Below are positions 7,702-15,787 of a stretch of 39,965 nt of DNA, in pieces. Every line of letters starts with the position of its first letter. The stretch's first letter is position 1. The stretch is from assembly GCF_947169445.1 (NCBI RefSeq), contig NZ_CAMVPU010000036.1, forward strand, positions 1 through 39,965, in the 5' to 3' direction. The notes below the pieces were generated by a model. It had not been told where the DNA came from, searched no databases, and saw nothing but the letters and a program-made list of their open reading frames with translations. The translations under genes were made by a program, and so were the position numbers. Source of the DNA: an uncultured Butyrivibrio sp. GTDB taxonomy: Bacteria > Bacillota > Clostridia > Lachnospirales > Lachnospiraceae.

Positions 7702-8247
7702 GTGAACATAATTGTTGCTTTTGCAAAGGCAGAGGATGCCCATAAATTCAAAAGCATATTGCTCCGTGGCGGATATGACAATATCACGGCTGTAACTTCA
7801 GGCGTGCAGGCTCTTTCTGCCATGGAAGACTTAGGAAGCGGTGTCATCGTATGTGGCTACCGCTTAGCTGATATGCTCTATTCCGACCTGGCAGAAGATC
7901 TGCCGGGTTATTTTCATATGCTGATGATAGCATCTCCGGATAAGGCTCCCGCTTCTGGTGGTAACGAAAGACTGATCTACCTTCCAACTCCCGTCACCAA
8001 GGACAACCTTTATTCCACCATCAGCATGATGATGGAAGGCGTATCAAGATCACGTAAAAAGGCCAAAGAAAAGCGTCTTGTAAGGAGCGATGCAGACAGG
8101 CAGACTATTTCCAAAGCCAAAGAAGTACTTATGGACAAGCACCATATGACTGAGCCTCAGGCCCATAAATATCTGCAGCGCTGTTCCATGGAATCCGGCT
8201 GCAATATGGTAGAAGCAGCAGAAATGGTACTTTCATTAAATGGATAA
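7702..8247 (+). CDS. ANTAR-domain RNA-binding response regulator (AmiR/NasT type)
   Basis: The 181-residue protein has an N-terminal receiver-like fold (about 1-115) and a C-terminal ANTAR domain (about 125-178). The ANTAR helices are visible as TISKAKEVLMDKHHMTEPQAHKYLQ followed by NMVEAAEMVLSLN. ANTAR proteins bind paired hairpins in nascent RNA and prevent termination. The receiver lacks the usual phospho-acceptor aspartate: the equivalent strand reads VIVCGYRLADML. It is therefore probably not controlled by a histidine kinase phosphotransfer. The start is GTG with GAGGT 7 bases upstream. The position right after glnA is common in Clostridia and suggests nitrogen-responsive antitermination; target RNAs were not identified here. 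Confidence 0.88.
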   Translation: MNIIVAFAKAEDAHKFKSILLRGGYDNITAVTSGVQALSAMEDLGSGVIVCGYRLADMLYSDLAEDLPGYFHMLMIASPDKAPASGGNERLIYLPTPVTKDNLYSTISMMMEGVSRSRKKAKEKRLVRSDADRQTISKAKEVLMDKHHMTEPQAHKYLQRCSMESGCNMVEAAEMVLSLNG

Positions 8248-8295
8248 AAAAGACACTTCAATATTCAAAATTCAAATTACTGAAGTGTCTTTTTT
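8246..8295. terminator. Bidirectional terminator between ANTAR gene and GH94 gene
   Basis: AAAAAGACACTTCA pairs with TGAAGTGTCTTTTT around a 20-base loop. A and T runs on either side make it functional on both strands, serving converging genes. Confidence 0.88.
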
Positions 8296-8318
8296 CATAC
8301 ATAATTTTTTGTTTTTCT

Positions 8319-11093
8319 TTAGAAGAATACTTCGATCAAATGCTCTTTGTCATCAAGCTTATCTATGGCAGCTGCAGGAATCAGAACTTTGTCCTTCATT
8401 CCTTCTATTGTCTCTGCGCCGTCAATAACAGCACTTGAAATCTCATATTTTCCATAGCTTAACCTGTCAGGGTTATTAAACACAACCTTTATGGTCTTTC
8501 CTCTAAACGGAAGTGTTATGCTGCACTTACCCTCTTTGTCGAATTGTTCATCAAAGAGCTTTGGCTCAATCAAAAGATCTCCGGCACTGCCTTTTACACC
8601 AAAGCACTCAGTAACAACAGTCATAAGATACCAGCTGGCTGCACCTGTAAGATAGTTATAAAGGCCTCTTCCTTCAGCATTGAAGTACTCCGGAACTCCG
8701 GGATATATCCTGCTGACATCAAAGTTAACACTTGCTTTGTAAAGAGTTGAAAGCGCCTTGTAGCCCTCTTTTGCAAAGTTTCTCTTATACAGAGCATTTG
8801 CGAACATTACTGCCATATGTGAAAAGACTGCTCCATTTTCCTTATCGCCGTAAGAGAAACCAAACATTCTTCCAAGATCTGTGCGAAGCTGCTTAAAGTC
8901 AGTATTAAGTCTGTATCCACCAATTTCAGGCTTATACAGATACTTATCTGCGCTCTTCACAATCTGAGCTACATCTTTCTCCTTGGCAGTACCACTCATG
9001 ATAGAGAATACCTGCCCTGTCAGCATCATCCTGACATTTGGTCCATCCTCTGTATCAAATACGCCCTCTACTACTCTGCCTTCATCATCATAGTAGCCGT
9101 TAAACCAGCCATTGCCCTCATTATCCTGAACCCATTCTTTTTCTCTGATCTGGTCCATCATAAACTGTGACTTTTGCTCCAAAGCAGCAGCAAGATTATC
9201 AAGACTGATCTTATTTCTGATTCCGCTTATCGTATGGGACACGCTGGACATATAGTCATTTAAAAGCTCATTCTTTTTCTGTGGGCTATTAAAGAGCTCG
9301 CTGTCATCTGCAAGAATAACGGGCTTAAACTCAGAAAGTATCTCGGTATCGCTTATTCCTGTCTTTTCCTGATAAATTCTGATGTAGTTTGCAATATCCT
9401 TGAGGTTACCGGCATAGCCACAGGTGAAGGCAACGCTCTCACCCTTATGTGTGCCCATATCAAGAGCATCATTCCAGTCAGCACCACGAAGTCTGATCTC
9501 TCCGTTTTCACCAACATCATAAAAAGCTGTCAAATTCTGGATCAGGATATGTTCCAAAACTGTTCCGCGGTAATCTGCGTTTTCTTTGGTCTTCTGTACT
9601 ACACCCTGGTCCTCGCTATAAAGTGTGTCCCTGTCCTTGGCACGGCAAACAAGGCTATCCTTAAAGTAGGTAACTCTTTCGCCAAGAATATCCAGATCGC
9701 CTGTCTGATCCATATAGAGCTTCAATGTAAGGAACGGCCAGAAGCCATGATCCATCCATACTCTCGGGATTCCATTTCTGTCTGCCTTGAATTCACCCGG
9801 CTTATCTCCGATGATAGTGGCATTTGTTCCGTCCATTCTGACGCCCTTGAAGTTATCAAGGATCATTTCTCTTACGCCCTTAGGATCTGTCAAAAGGAGT
9901 GCGAGACAATCCTGCCAGAGATCTCTCCAGCCTCTTCCGCCTCTTCCGTAATCATGATGTGGAAGGAATGAACAGCCATATATTCTTCTAAGCTGTGGCT
10001 GGAATGCGATCCACTCCATATAATTATTGAAAGTGTCATCCGGTGTATTTACATGTATATTGGTAAGATTATCCCAATACTCTTTCGTATCATTAAATGC
10101 ATTTCTTGCAATTTCTTCGCTCATTATCACAGAAAGTGCAGATGATTCTCCAAGCTTTCTGATAAAGGAAGCGTCCTTGTTTCCACTCTTTGCTGCTTCC
10201 TGTGTATCATTATCAGTGTAGGTTCCTATCGCAATCTGGAAAGATACACTCTGTCCTGCATTAAGCGTTACCTCTTCAAATTTAAGAGCTCCTATGGTTT
10301 CCTTACCATCTGCTTCAAATGGTGCTGCCTTCCAATATTGTTTTTTGTCAGAGCCGCCAAGGATACTTCTTGGACGAAGGAATGTTCCGCCTTCTCCGAG
10401 GAAAAGATCCTCATCTGCAATAAACTCTATAGGAGGCGCTCCAAATTCATCTGCACCTATGCAAAAATAGGAGGTGTCATTGATCTGATGACCTCTTTCG
10501 TCAAAAGAAAGTGTGGGCTTAACGGTAACACCGTACTTATCCACATAGGCCCTGTTAAGAAGGCTTGTTACATGCCTGTGATCCCTTATGTTGTCTGCAC
10601 TCCTGCAATAAAGCGGAATTGCAGCAACCGGGTAAAAAGATATATCGTTTCCGGATTCATTAGTAATACGAACCAGCATTACTTCAGCGCTTGTATCAAG
10701 AAGTGAAAAGATTGTAACTTCTGATGAAATGCCGCGCTTTTTATTTTTCCTGGTAACGCTCTGCCACATTCTTCCGGCTTCAAGTGTCACCTCATCCTCT
10801 TCGTCAGTAAAGCGAGCTGCCTCCTGCTGCGCGCTGGCGCCCGTAGCTGACCATATACCATCCTCAAACACACAGAAGAAATTTCTGGTATCCCTATCAG
10901 CATGAAGATTGGAAATACTCTTTGGTGCTATCATAAAGTGATTCTGATCCAGCTTACTGTCACCACCAAAATCAGGAGTAACTGCACTTCTAAGACCTGT
11001 ATTTCCTGCAACCGGAAGATATAGTCCGCTTGTGTGCTGGGGATTCTTCATTGTAAAGCCGCCATGGCTATCAATAAACTTATATCCGCTCAT
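8319..11093 (-). CDS. GH94-family beta-glucoside phosphorylase
   Basis: This 924-residue cytoplasmic protein (no signal peptide) has the layout of an inverting GH94 phosphorylase: an N-terminal beta-sandwich, linker helices, an (alpha/alpha)6 barrel and a C-terminal cap. Motifs are RSADNIRDHRHVTSLL in the first part, GRGGRGWRDLWQDCLALLL at about 385-400, VWMDHGFWPFLTLKLY, and the catalytic-acid region RGADWNDALDMG at about 536-547. Such enzymes split beta-linked glucosides with phosphate to give a sugar 1-phosphate. The length is closer to laminaribiose-type members (about 900) than to cellobiose phosphorylase (about 810), but the substrate cannot be assigned. The start at 11093 (MSGYKFIDSHGG) follows GGAGGT. 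The 261-base gap upstream holds the divergent leaders of this gene and the zinc-ribbon gene; no clear promoter could be fixed. Confidence 0.88.
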   Translation of the reverse strand: MSGYKFIDSHGGFTMKNPQHTSGLYLPVAGNTGLRSAVTPDFGGDSKLDQNHFMIAPKSISNLHADRDTRNFFCVFEDGIWSATGASAQQEAARFTDEEDEVTLEAGRMWQSVTRKNKKRGISSEVTIFSLLDTSAEVMLVRITNESGNDISFYPVAAIPLYCRSADNIRDHRHVTSLLNRAYVDKYGVTVKPTLSFDERGHQINDTSYFCIGADEFGAPPIEFIADEDLFLGEGGTFLRPRSILGGSDKKQYWKAAPFEADGKETIGALKFEEVTLNAGQSVSFQIAIGTYTDNDTQEAAKSGNKDASFIRKLGESSALSVIMSEEIARNAFNDTKEYWDNLTNIHVNTPDDTFNNYMEWIAFQPQLRRIYGCSFLPHHDYGRGGRGWRDLWQDCLALLLTDPKGVREMILDNFKGVRMDGTNATIIGDKPGEFKADRNGIPRVWMDHGFWPFLTLKLYMDQTGDLDILGERVTYFKDSLVCRAKDRDTLYSEDQGVVQKTKENADYRGTVLEHILIQNLTAFYDVGENGEIRLRGADWNDALDMGTHKGESVAFTCGYAGNLKDIANYIRIYQEKTGISDTEILSEFKPVILADDSELFNSPQKKNELLNDYMSSVSHTISGIRNKISLDNLAAALEQKSQFMMDQIREKEWVQDNEGNGWFNGYYDDEGRVVEGVFDTEDGPNVRMMLTGQVFSIMSGTAKEKDVAQIVKSADKYLYKPEIGGYRLNTDFKQLRTDLGRMFGFSYGDKENGAVFSHMAVMFANALYKRNFAKEGYKALSTLYKASVNFDVSRIYPGVPEYFNAEGRGLYNYLTGAASWYLMTVVTECFGVKGSAGDLLIEPKLFDEQFDKEGKCSITLPFRGKTIKVVFNNPDRLSYGKYEISSAVIDGAETIEGMKDKVLIPAAAIDKLDDKEHLIEVFF

Positions 11094-11354
11094 AAAAAGA
11101 CCTCCATTAAACAGGCGAATGCAAATACTACCATCGCCCAATTTTCCCACATATAGTCATATAGTAACCTACTACATAGCAAAATGAAAAGAGGAAAAAA
11201 TTAATGGAGGTGATTTTTATATCTATCCTCTGCTTATAACGAATAAAACAGTTATAACTTTCCGTTTTTTGTGTATTCAATTGCTGTATTTGTGTTATTA
11301 TTTTAATCAGAAACAAAAAATAATAATAATATTTGATCTAATAGGAGGAACAGT

Positions 11355-11927
11355 ATGAAAACATGTCCTAATTGCGGAACTCAGGTAGCAGATGAAGCGG
11401 TTTTTTGCAATAACTGCGGAACAAATGTAGCAAATGTTGATAGCGCAGCAGCTGCTGTAGATAATGCAGCAAAGGCTGTTGACCAGGCAGCTTCACAGGC
11501 ATTAAACAATGCAGGTCCAGCTCCTGTACAGAATTTCCAGCCACAGTTTAATCAGGCAGGATTCCAGGGACAGCCATATGTTGCAAAGGCTGATCCAACA
11601 GATCATACTGCAGAATTTGATCCAAGAGATATCGCTGACAACAAGTTGTTTGCAGTACTTCCATACTTCACATTTATTATTGGTGTAATTGCTGCACTTC
11701 TTGTAAAAGAATCACCATTTACCAGATTCCATGCGAAGAACGCTATCAGAATTGAGATTGCAACTATTCTTGCATGCATCCCTTGCATTATCCCTGTTCT
11801 TGGATGGATTGTTACAGGCGTACTTATGGTTATTCTTGTAATAATCCAGATCATTGCTATTGTTAACTGTTTCCAGGGCAAGGCAAAAGATCTTCCAATT
11901 CTCGGAAGCATTGGATTCCTTAAGTAA
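11355..11927 (+). CDS. Zinc-ribbon membrane protein
   Basis: The 190-residue protein opens with a zinc ribbon, CPNCG-x12-CNNCG (residues 4-23). An Ala/Gln/Pro-rich linker of about 70 residues follows, and then a hydrophobic region with two to three membrane segments (FAVLPYFTFIIGVIAALLV and later IPVLGWIVTGVLMVILVII). The membrane part resembles DUF4870-like small integral membrane domains, including the FHAKNAIRIE motif before the second segment. The function of such proteins is not established. GGAGGA 8 bases before the ATG supports the start. It stands alone, with its own terminator. Confidence 0.8.
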   Translation: MKTCPNCGTQVADEAVFCNNCGTNVANVDSAAAAVDNAAKAVDQAASQALNNAGPAPVQNFQPQFNQAGFQGQPYVAKADPTDHTAEFDPRDIADNKLFAVLPYFTFIIGVIAALLVKESPFTRFHAKNAIRIEIATILACIPCIIPVLGWIVTGVLMVILVIIQIIAIVNCFQGKAKDLPILGSIGFLK

Positions 11928-11952
11928 TTTTGTTCTTATATTGATGAAAAAT

Positions 11953-11998
11953 AAAGAGGCTGTGAAGAAAACTAATCTATTCTTCGCAGCCTCTTTTC
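11953..11998 (+). terminator. Terminator after zinc-ribbon gene
   Basis: AAAGAGGCTGTGAAGAA pairs with TTCTTCGCAGCCTCTTT (one G-C versus T-C imperfection), followed by TT. It lies 25 bases after the stop codon. Confidence 0.85.
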
Positions 11999-12032
11999 AT
12001 ATGAAAAAATATAACTGAAAATATTTCCTGCA

Positions 12033-12061
12033 TTGCAAATATTGCGGAAACATATCATAAT
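12033..12061 (+). promoter_or_regulatory. Probable promoter of the AraC-family gene
   Basis: TTGCAA (12033-12038) and CATAAT (12056-12061) are separated by 17 bases, 33 bases before the start codon. Confidence 0.5.
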
Positions 12062-12094
12062 ATCCTCATCTGAAAAACACCATGAGGAATACAT

Positions 12095-12991
12095 ATGAAA
12101 AACAAACTTCGTTCTTCCTTCAATTCAAGACAGTACATGCTTTCATCGGATTTTGAGGTCTTTTATTATTCCGATAAAGACTTTAAGACCTTATCTCCCC
12201 ATGCGCATGACTACTATGAGTGTTATCTTTTTTTACAGGGAAATGTGACCATGGAAATAAACAGGTCTGATGGAGAAAAAACTCAGTACAAGATGACTCC
12301 CGGTGACCTTATGATAGTTCCTCCGGGAATAAAGCATCACGCGCTTATGCATGATTCTGAGGACTATTACAGACGATTCGTCTTTTGGATCAGTAAGGAC
12401 TGCTGCAACAGTCTTATGGAAGAATCAGTGGATTACATGTATCTTATGCAGCGTGCAGAAGCTTTCAAGAAGTACTTCTATCACCTTGCTCCGGCACAGT
12501 TCCATCAGGTAGAATCCAAGTTTTTAAGGCTGTTAGAGGAAACAAAGGGCGAAAGATATGCCAGTGACGCTTTCAGACATATTTGCCTTTGCGATCTAAT
12601 TCTGACCATCAACAGGATAATATACGATGAGGATCATCAGCACACTGACAATGATGAACTTACTCTTTTCCAGAATATTCTGTCATATGTTGAGAATAAT
12701 CTTGAAGAGACTCTGAGCCTTGATGATATTGCGAGTCAGTTTTTTATCAGCAAGTACTATGTAGCCCATCTGTTCAAGGATACCCTTGGTATATCGCTTC
12801 ATCAGTATATAATAAAAAAACGCCTGTCCGAATGCAGGAATGCGATCATCAGCGGAAACAGTATCACCAGCGCATATGAGCGCTTTGGCTTCCGTGATTA
12901 TTCCAGTTTCTTCAAGGCGTTTAAGAAAGAATATGGGCTTTCACCCAAGGAATATCAAACTGTTTACAAGAATGATATGATGAATACCTAA
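12095..12991 (+). CDS. AraC-family transcriptional regulator with cupin sensor domain
   Basis: The 298-residue protein has an N-terminal AraC-type cupin (about 20-110), with the histidine-rich HAHDYYECYLFLQG and MTPGDLMIVPPGIKHHA characteristic of sugar-sensing members. The C-terminal part is a double helix-turn-helix: LSLDDIASQFFISKYYVAHLF and then SAYERFGFRDYSSFFKAFKKEYG-LSPKEY. Such proteins usually activate carbohydrate genes. GAGGA precedes the ATG. Its neighbours are a zinc-ribbon gene upstream and a convergent aldo/keto reductase, neither an obvious target; the GH94 gene 1 kb upstream is a possible one. The ligand is unknown. Confidence 0.92.
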   Translation: MKNKLRSSFNSRQYMLSSDFEVFYYSDKDFKTLSPHAHDYYECYLFLQGNVTMEINRSDGEKTQYKMTPGDLMIVPPGIKHHALMHDSEDYYRRFVFWISKDCCNSLMEESVDYMYLMQRAEAFKKYFYHLAPAQFHQVESKFLRLLEETKGERYASDAFRHICLCDLILTINRIIYDEDHQHTDNDELTLFQNILSYVENNLEETLSLDDIASQFFISKYYVAHLFKDTLGISLHQYIIKKRLSECRNAIISGNSITSAYERFGFRDYSSFFKAFKKEYGLSPKEYQTVYKNDMMNT

Positions 12992-13003
12992 AGTATAACA
13001 GGC

Positions 13004-14041
13004 TTATTTAACCTTCCTGTTTCCGGCAAGGACTTCCCTGTAGTCCTCGAGGTTCTTGCGAAGAAGCGTAGGAATCTCCAGTTCATACGGGCACTTGGAG
13101 AGGCACATGCCGCAGCCGATGCAGTCTTCGATTTTGTTCATCTCAGCCTGCCAGTGCTCGGAAAGCCATGAGTCAGAAGGTGCTCTTCTAAGCATAAGGG
13201 ACATACGATTACAGTTGTTGATCTGAATGCCGACTGTACAAGGCATACAGTAGCCACAGCCTCTGCAGAAGTCACCCATCAGCTCTTTTCTCTCTGATTC
13301 GATAAAAGAACTGATCTCGTCATCCATAGCCGGAGTCTCATCCATGAAGGAAAGCCACTCATCAAGCTCGGATTCTCTCTGGATTCCCCAGATTGGAACT
13401 GCACCATCGAACTGATTTATGAATGCCATGGCAGCCTTGGAATTGGTGATAAGGCCTCCTGCCAGTCCCTTCATTCCGATAAATCCCACATTATTCTCAT
13501 TACATAAATGAATAAGCTCGATTTCCTTATCCGTAGCAAGATAACTCATAGGATACTGAACGGTCTCATATAAGCCGGACTCCACCAGTTCTCTGGCAAC
13601 TCCGATCTTATGAGCAGTTCCGCCAATGTGTTTTATCTTACCCTGAGCCTTGGCTTCAAGCATGCATTCATACATACCAGTTCCGTCACCGGGCTTCCAG
13701 CACTGTCCCATGAGATGGAACTGATAAACATCTATATATGATGTTTTTAAAGTGTTTAGCGATGTCTTAAGATGCTGCCAGAATTCCTGCGGAGTCTTAG
13801 CCTGTGTCTTGGTGGTAATGATTATGTCTTCTCTTTTTACATAGCCGTCACCAAATGCGGCGCCAAGCTTTTCCTCGCTGTCACTATATGCTCTTGCGGT
13901 GTCAAAAAATCTCATGCCGCCATCATAGGCTTTACGCAAAAGCTTAACTGCTTCCTCAAGAGAAACTCTCTGGATTGGAAGTGCTCCAAATCCATTCTGT
14001 GGGACGCATATGCCGGTGCGTCCAAGGGTAACATTCTTCAT
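13004..14041 (-). CDS. Aldo/keto reductase with C-terminal 2x[4Fe-4S] ferredoxin domain
   Basis: This 345-residue protein has an aldo/keto reductase barrel (about 1-260) with the catalytic tetrad visible in FFDTARAYSDSE (Asp, Tyr), TTKT (Lys) and YQFHLMG (His). Its tail carries two cysteine clusters, CRGCGYCMPCTVGI and CIGCGMCLSKCPYEL, for two iron-sulfur clusters. This fused architecture is common in anaerobic Clostridia; the physiological substrate is not known. It lies 22 bases after the FakA-like small gene and is probably co-transcribed with it. The start codon ATG at 14041 has AAGGAG nearby (AATCAAGGAGATTTCT). Confidence 0.93.
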   Translation of the reverse strand: MKNVTLGRTGICVPQNGFGALPIQRVSLEEAVKLLRKAYDGGMRFFDTARAYSDSEEKLGAAFGDGYVKREDIIITTKTQAKTPQEFWQHLKTSLNTLKTSYIDVYQFHLMGQCWKPGDGTGMYECMLEAKAQGKIKHIGGTAHKIGVARELVESGLYETVQYPMSYLATDKEIELIHLCNENNVGFIGMKGLAGGLITNSKAAMAFINQFDGAVPIWGIQRESELDEWLSFMDETPAMDDEISSFIESERKELMGDFCRGCGYCMPCTVGIQINNCNRMSLMLRRAPSDSWLSEHWQAEMNKIEDCIGCGMCLSKCPYELEIPTLLRKNLEDYREVLAGNRKVK

Positions 14042-14063
14042 AGAAATCTCCTTGATTTAATCT

Positions 14064-14354
14064 TTAGCCCTGAAGTCCGTTTGCCTGACGGATCATGTCT
14101 TCTACTACAATGTCATAGATCTCACCAACCGTATTGCAGTATTCAAGCACCTTCCAGGGTTCATTTGTATGGAAATGTATCTTAATAAGATCCTCATCTC
14201 CTGCTGCAATCAGGGAATTACCTTCAAAGTTCTCTGTGATATAATCTGCAATCTCATCCTCGTCCAGATCCTTGTCACGTCTGTCAATTAAAAGCTGTGT
14301 GTCATAACGATATGCAAACTGATCGTCCTCTGCATCAATGCTGTTTACTCCCAT
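14064..14354 (-). CDS. Stand-alone FakA/YloV C-terminal-like domain protein
   Basis: The 96-residue protein matches the C-terminal domain of FakA (YloV, DAK2-linked) proteins: YRYDTQLLID, then EGNSLIAAGDEDLIKIHFHT and PWKVLEYCNTVGEIYDIVVEDM. In FakA this region follows the kinase and lid domains and contributes to fatty-acid kinase function. Here no kinase domain is attached or adjacent, so this is either a partner subunit or a reused domain. GGAGGACAAA precedes the ATG. Order on the strand is methyltransferase, this gene, aldo/keto reductase. Its activity is unknown. Confidence 0.75.
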   Translation of the reverse strand: MGVNSIDAEDDQFAYRYDTQLLIDRRDKDLDEDEIADYITENFEGNSLIAAGDEDLIKIHFHTNEPWKVLEYCNTVGEIYDIVVEDMIRQANGLQG

Positions 14355-14421
14355 TTTGTCCTCCTAATGTGTGATCAATGTTCTTTATTTGATATATTCA
14401 TAGTTCCATGGCATAAGACAT

Positions 14422-15588
14422 TTACTCTTTTTCTTTTACCAAAAGATTATACAGCGTCTGGTCTGTATTAAACTCTTTCATAAGGTTATCAACTTCCCTA
14501 AGTGCCTTTTCACTGGTCGACTTGGGTGTCGCGCCGCGTCTGATGGCCCTTATCAGTATATTCTTGGGCGTGTGAGCAAAGTCTATAAACTCAAGCAGCT
14601 GAGTTTTATACCCTGCATATTCCAAAAGATTTCCTCTTATGGCATCTGTTGCAAGAGCCGCAAAACGCTCCTTAATAATACCATACCTTGTCAGAATAGA
14701 AAGATCATCCGTCGATATCTTTTTATTCAACTCGTGCTGACAACATGGCACAGAAAAAATCATTTTGGCATTCCAGCATACGGCATTGTAAAGCGCATAA
14801 TCGGTGGCTGTGTCACATGCGTGAAGCGTTATCACCATATCAACGTCAAAGGGCGCCTTATATCCGTTTATGTCTCCAAGTTCAAAATGAAGGTTGTCAT
14901 AGCCATATTGGGCGGCAGCCTGATTACATTTTTTGATAACATCTGCCTTAAGGTCAAGTCCAATAATATTGGCCTTTATCCCTTTTATCTCAGTAAGATA
15001 GTAATAGACCACGAAAGTAAGGTATGACTTGCCACATCCAAAATCAATTACGTTAAGCTGGTTGGTCCCTGCACTGTCTATTTCATCATCCAAAATCTCC
15101 AGGAATCTGTTTATCTGCCTGAACTTATCATACATGGACTTTACGACTTTTCCATCTTTGGTAAAAACGCCCATGTCCACAAGTGGGGCCACCTGCTGCC
15201 CTTCACTTATTATGTAGTTCTTCTGCCTGTTGTGTTCCTGCGTATTTGACTGAACATGCTCGTCTTCCTTGAGGGCACGCTTCTTAACAGACAGCTCACC
15301 CTTTTTAGACAAAAGAAAAATATGCTCATGCTGGGCTGTCCAAATACTCATCTGCCTAAAGCCAAGCTCCGAAATCAGCTGCTCTATCCTCTCAGGAAGT
15401 TCCTGAATCTTAACATTCTCATGAAAAACCTGTTTCTGAGTGTACTTGGCAATCTGGAAGCTTCCGGCTTTACCCTGAATATCTATCTTTTTATACTCAG
15501 ATGACTTGGCACTTGGTTTACTGATAATAGCTCTTTCTATCGCAGCACCATCAAGAATCTTTTTTACTTCTTCCGTTATTATTCCCAT
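14422..15588 (-). CDS. Class I SAM-dependent methyltransferase (Methyltransf_32, GSTCD/METTL25-like)
   Basis: The 388-residue protein has an N-terminal region of about 170 residues of unclear fold and a Rossmann methyltransferase domain beginning with motif I, LNVIDFGCGKSYLTF, at about 186-200. It is followed by the acidic loop IIGLDLKADVI and by the family signature DMVITLHACDTATDYAL. After the core come SVPCCQHELNKKI, typical of the Methyltransf_32 group, in which the substrate may be RNA but is not established for bacteria. The ATG at 15588 has AAGGA 9 bases upstream. It probably heads the unit with the two downstream genes, 67 and 22 bases apart. Confidence 0.85.
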   Translation of the reverse strand: MGIITEEVKKILDGAAIERAIISKPSAKSSEYKKIDIQGKAGSFQIAKYTQKQVFHENVKIQELPERIEQLISELGFRQMSIWTAQHEHIFLLSKKGELSVKKRALKEDEHVQSNTQEHNRQKNYIISEGQQVAPLVDMGVFTKDGKVVKSMYDKFRQINRFLEILDDEIDSAGTNQLNVIDFGCGKSYLTFVVYYYLTEIKGIKANIIGLDLKADVIKKCNQAAAQYGYDNLHFELGDINGYKAPFDVDMVITLHACDTATDYALYNAVCWNAKMIFSVPCCQHELNKKISTDDLSILTRYGIIKERFAALATDAIRGNLLEYAGYKTQLLEFIDFAHTPKNILIRAIRRGATPKSTSEKALREVDNLMKEFNTDQTLYNLLVKEKE

Positions 15589-15787
15589 TACTTATTCCTT
15601 ATGAATCGAAACTAAATCATTGCTCATATATTCTAAATAATACTATTTCCGGGCCAAGAAAAAAAGCTTTTCACTTGTTTTATAAATAACGGATAATTTT
15701 TTTTGCTTTTTAGGTTATTTTTAAGTAGCCATTGCATAATGCCACTATAGAAACAATAATGTTATGTAAGAAAGTGAGAAAAAAACT

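Noticed and set aside
9447..9971. Plus-strand open frame of 174 codons antisense to the GH94 gene
   Set aside because: The opposite strand encodes a clear GH94 enzyme with conserved motifs throughout; the frame has no promoter or ribosome site and no recognisable domain.
11199..11240. Short ATG frame after a good-looking GGAGGTGA sequence upstream of the zinc-ribbon gene
   Set aside because: The ATG lies before the GGAGGTGA and no start codon follows it at the right distance; the frame ends after 11 codons.
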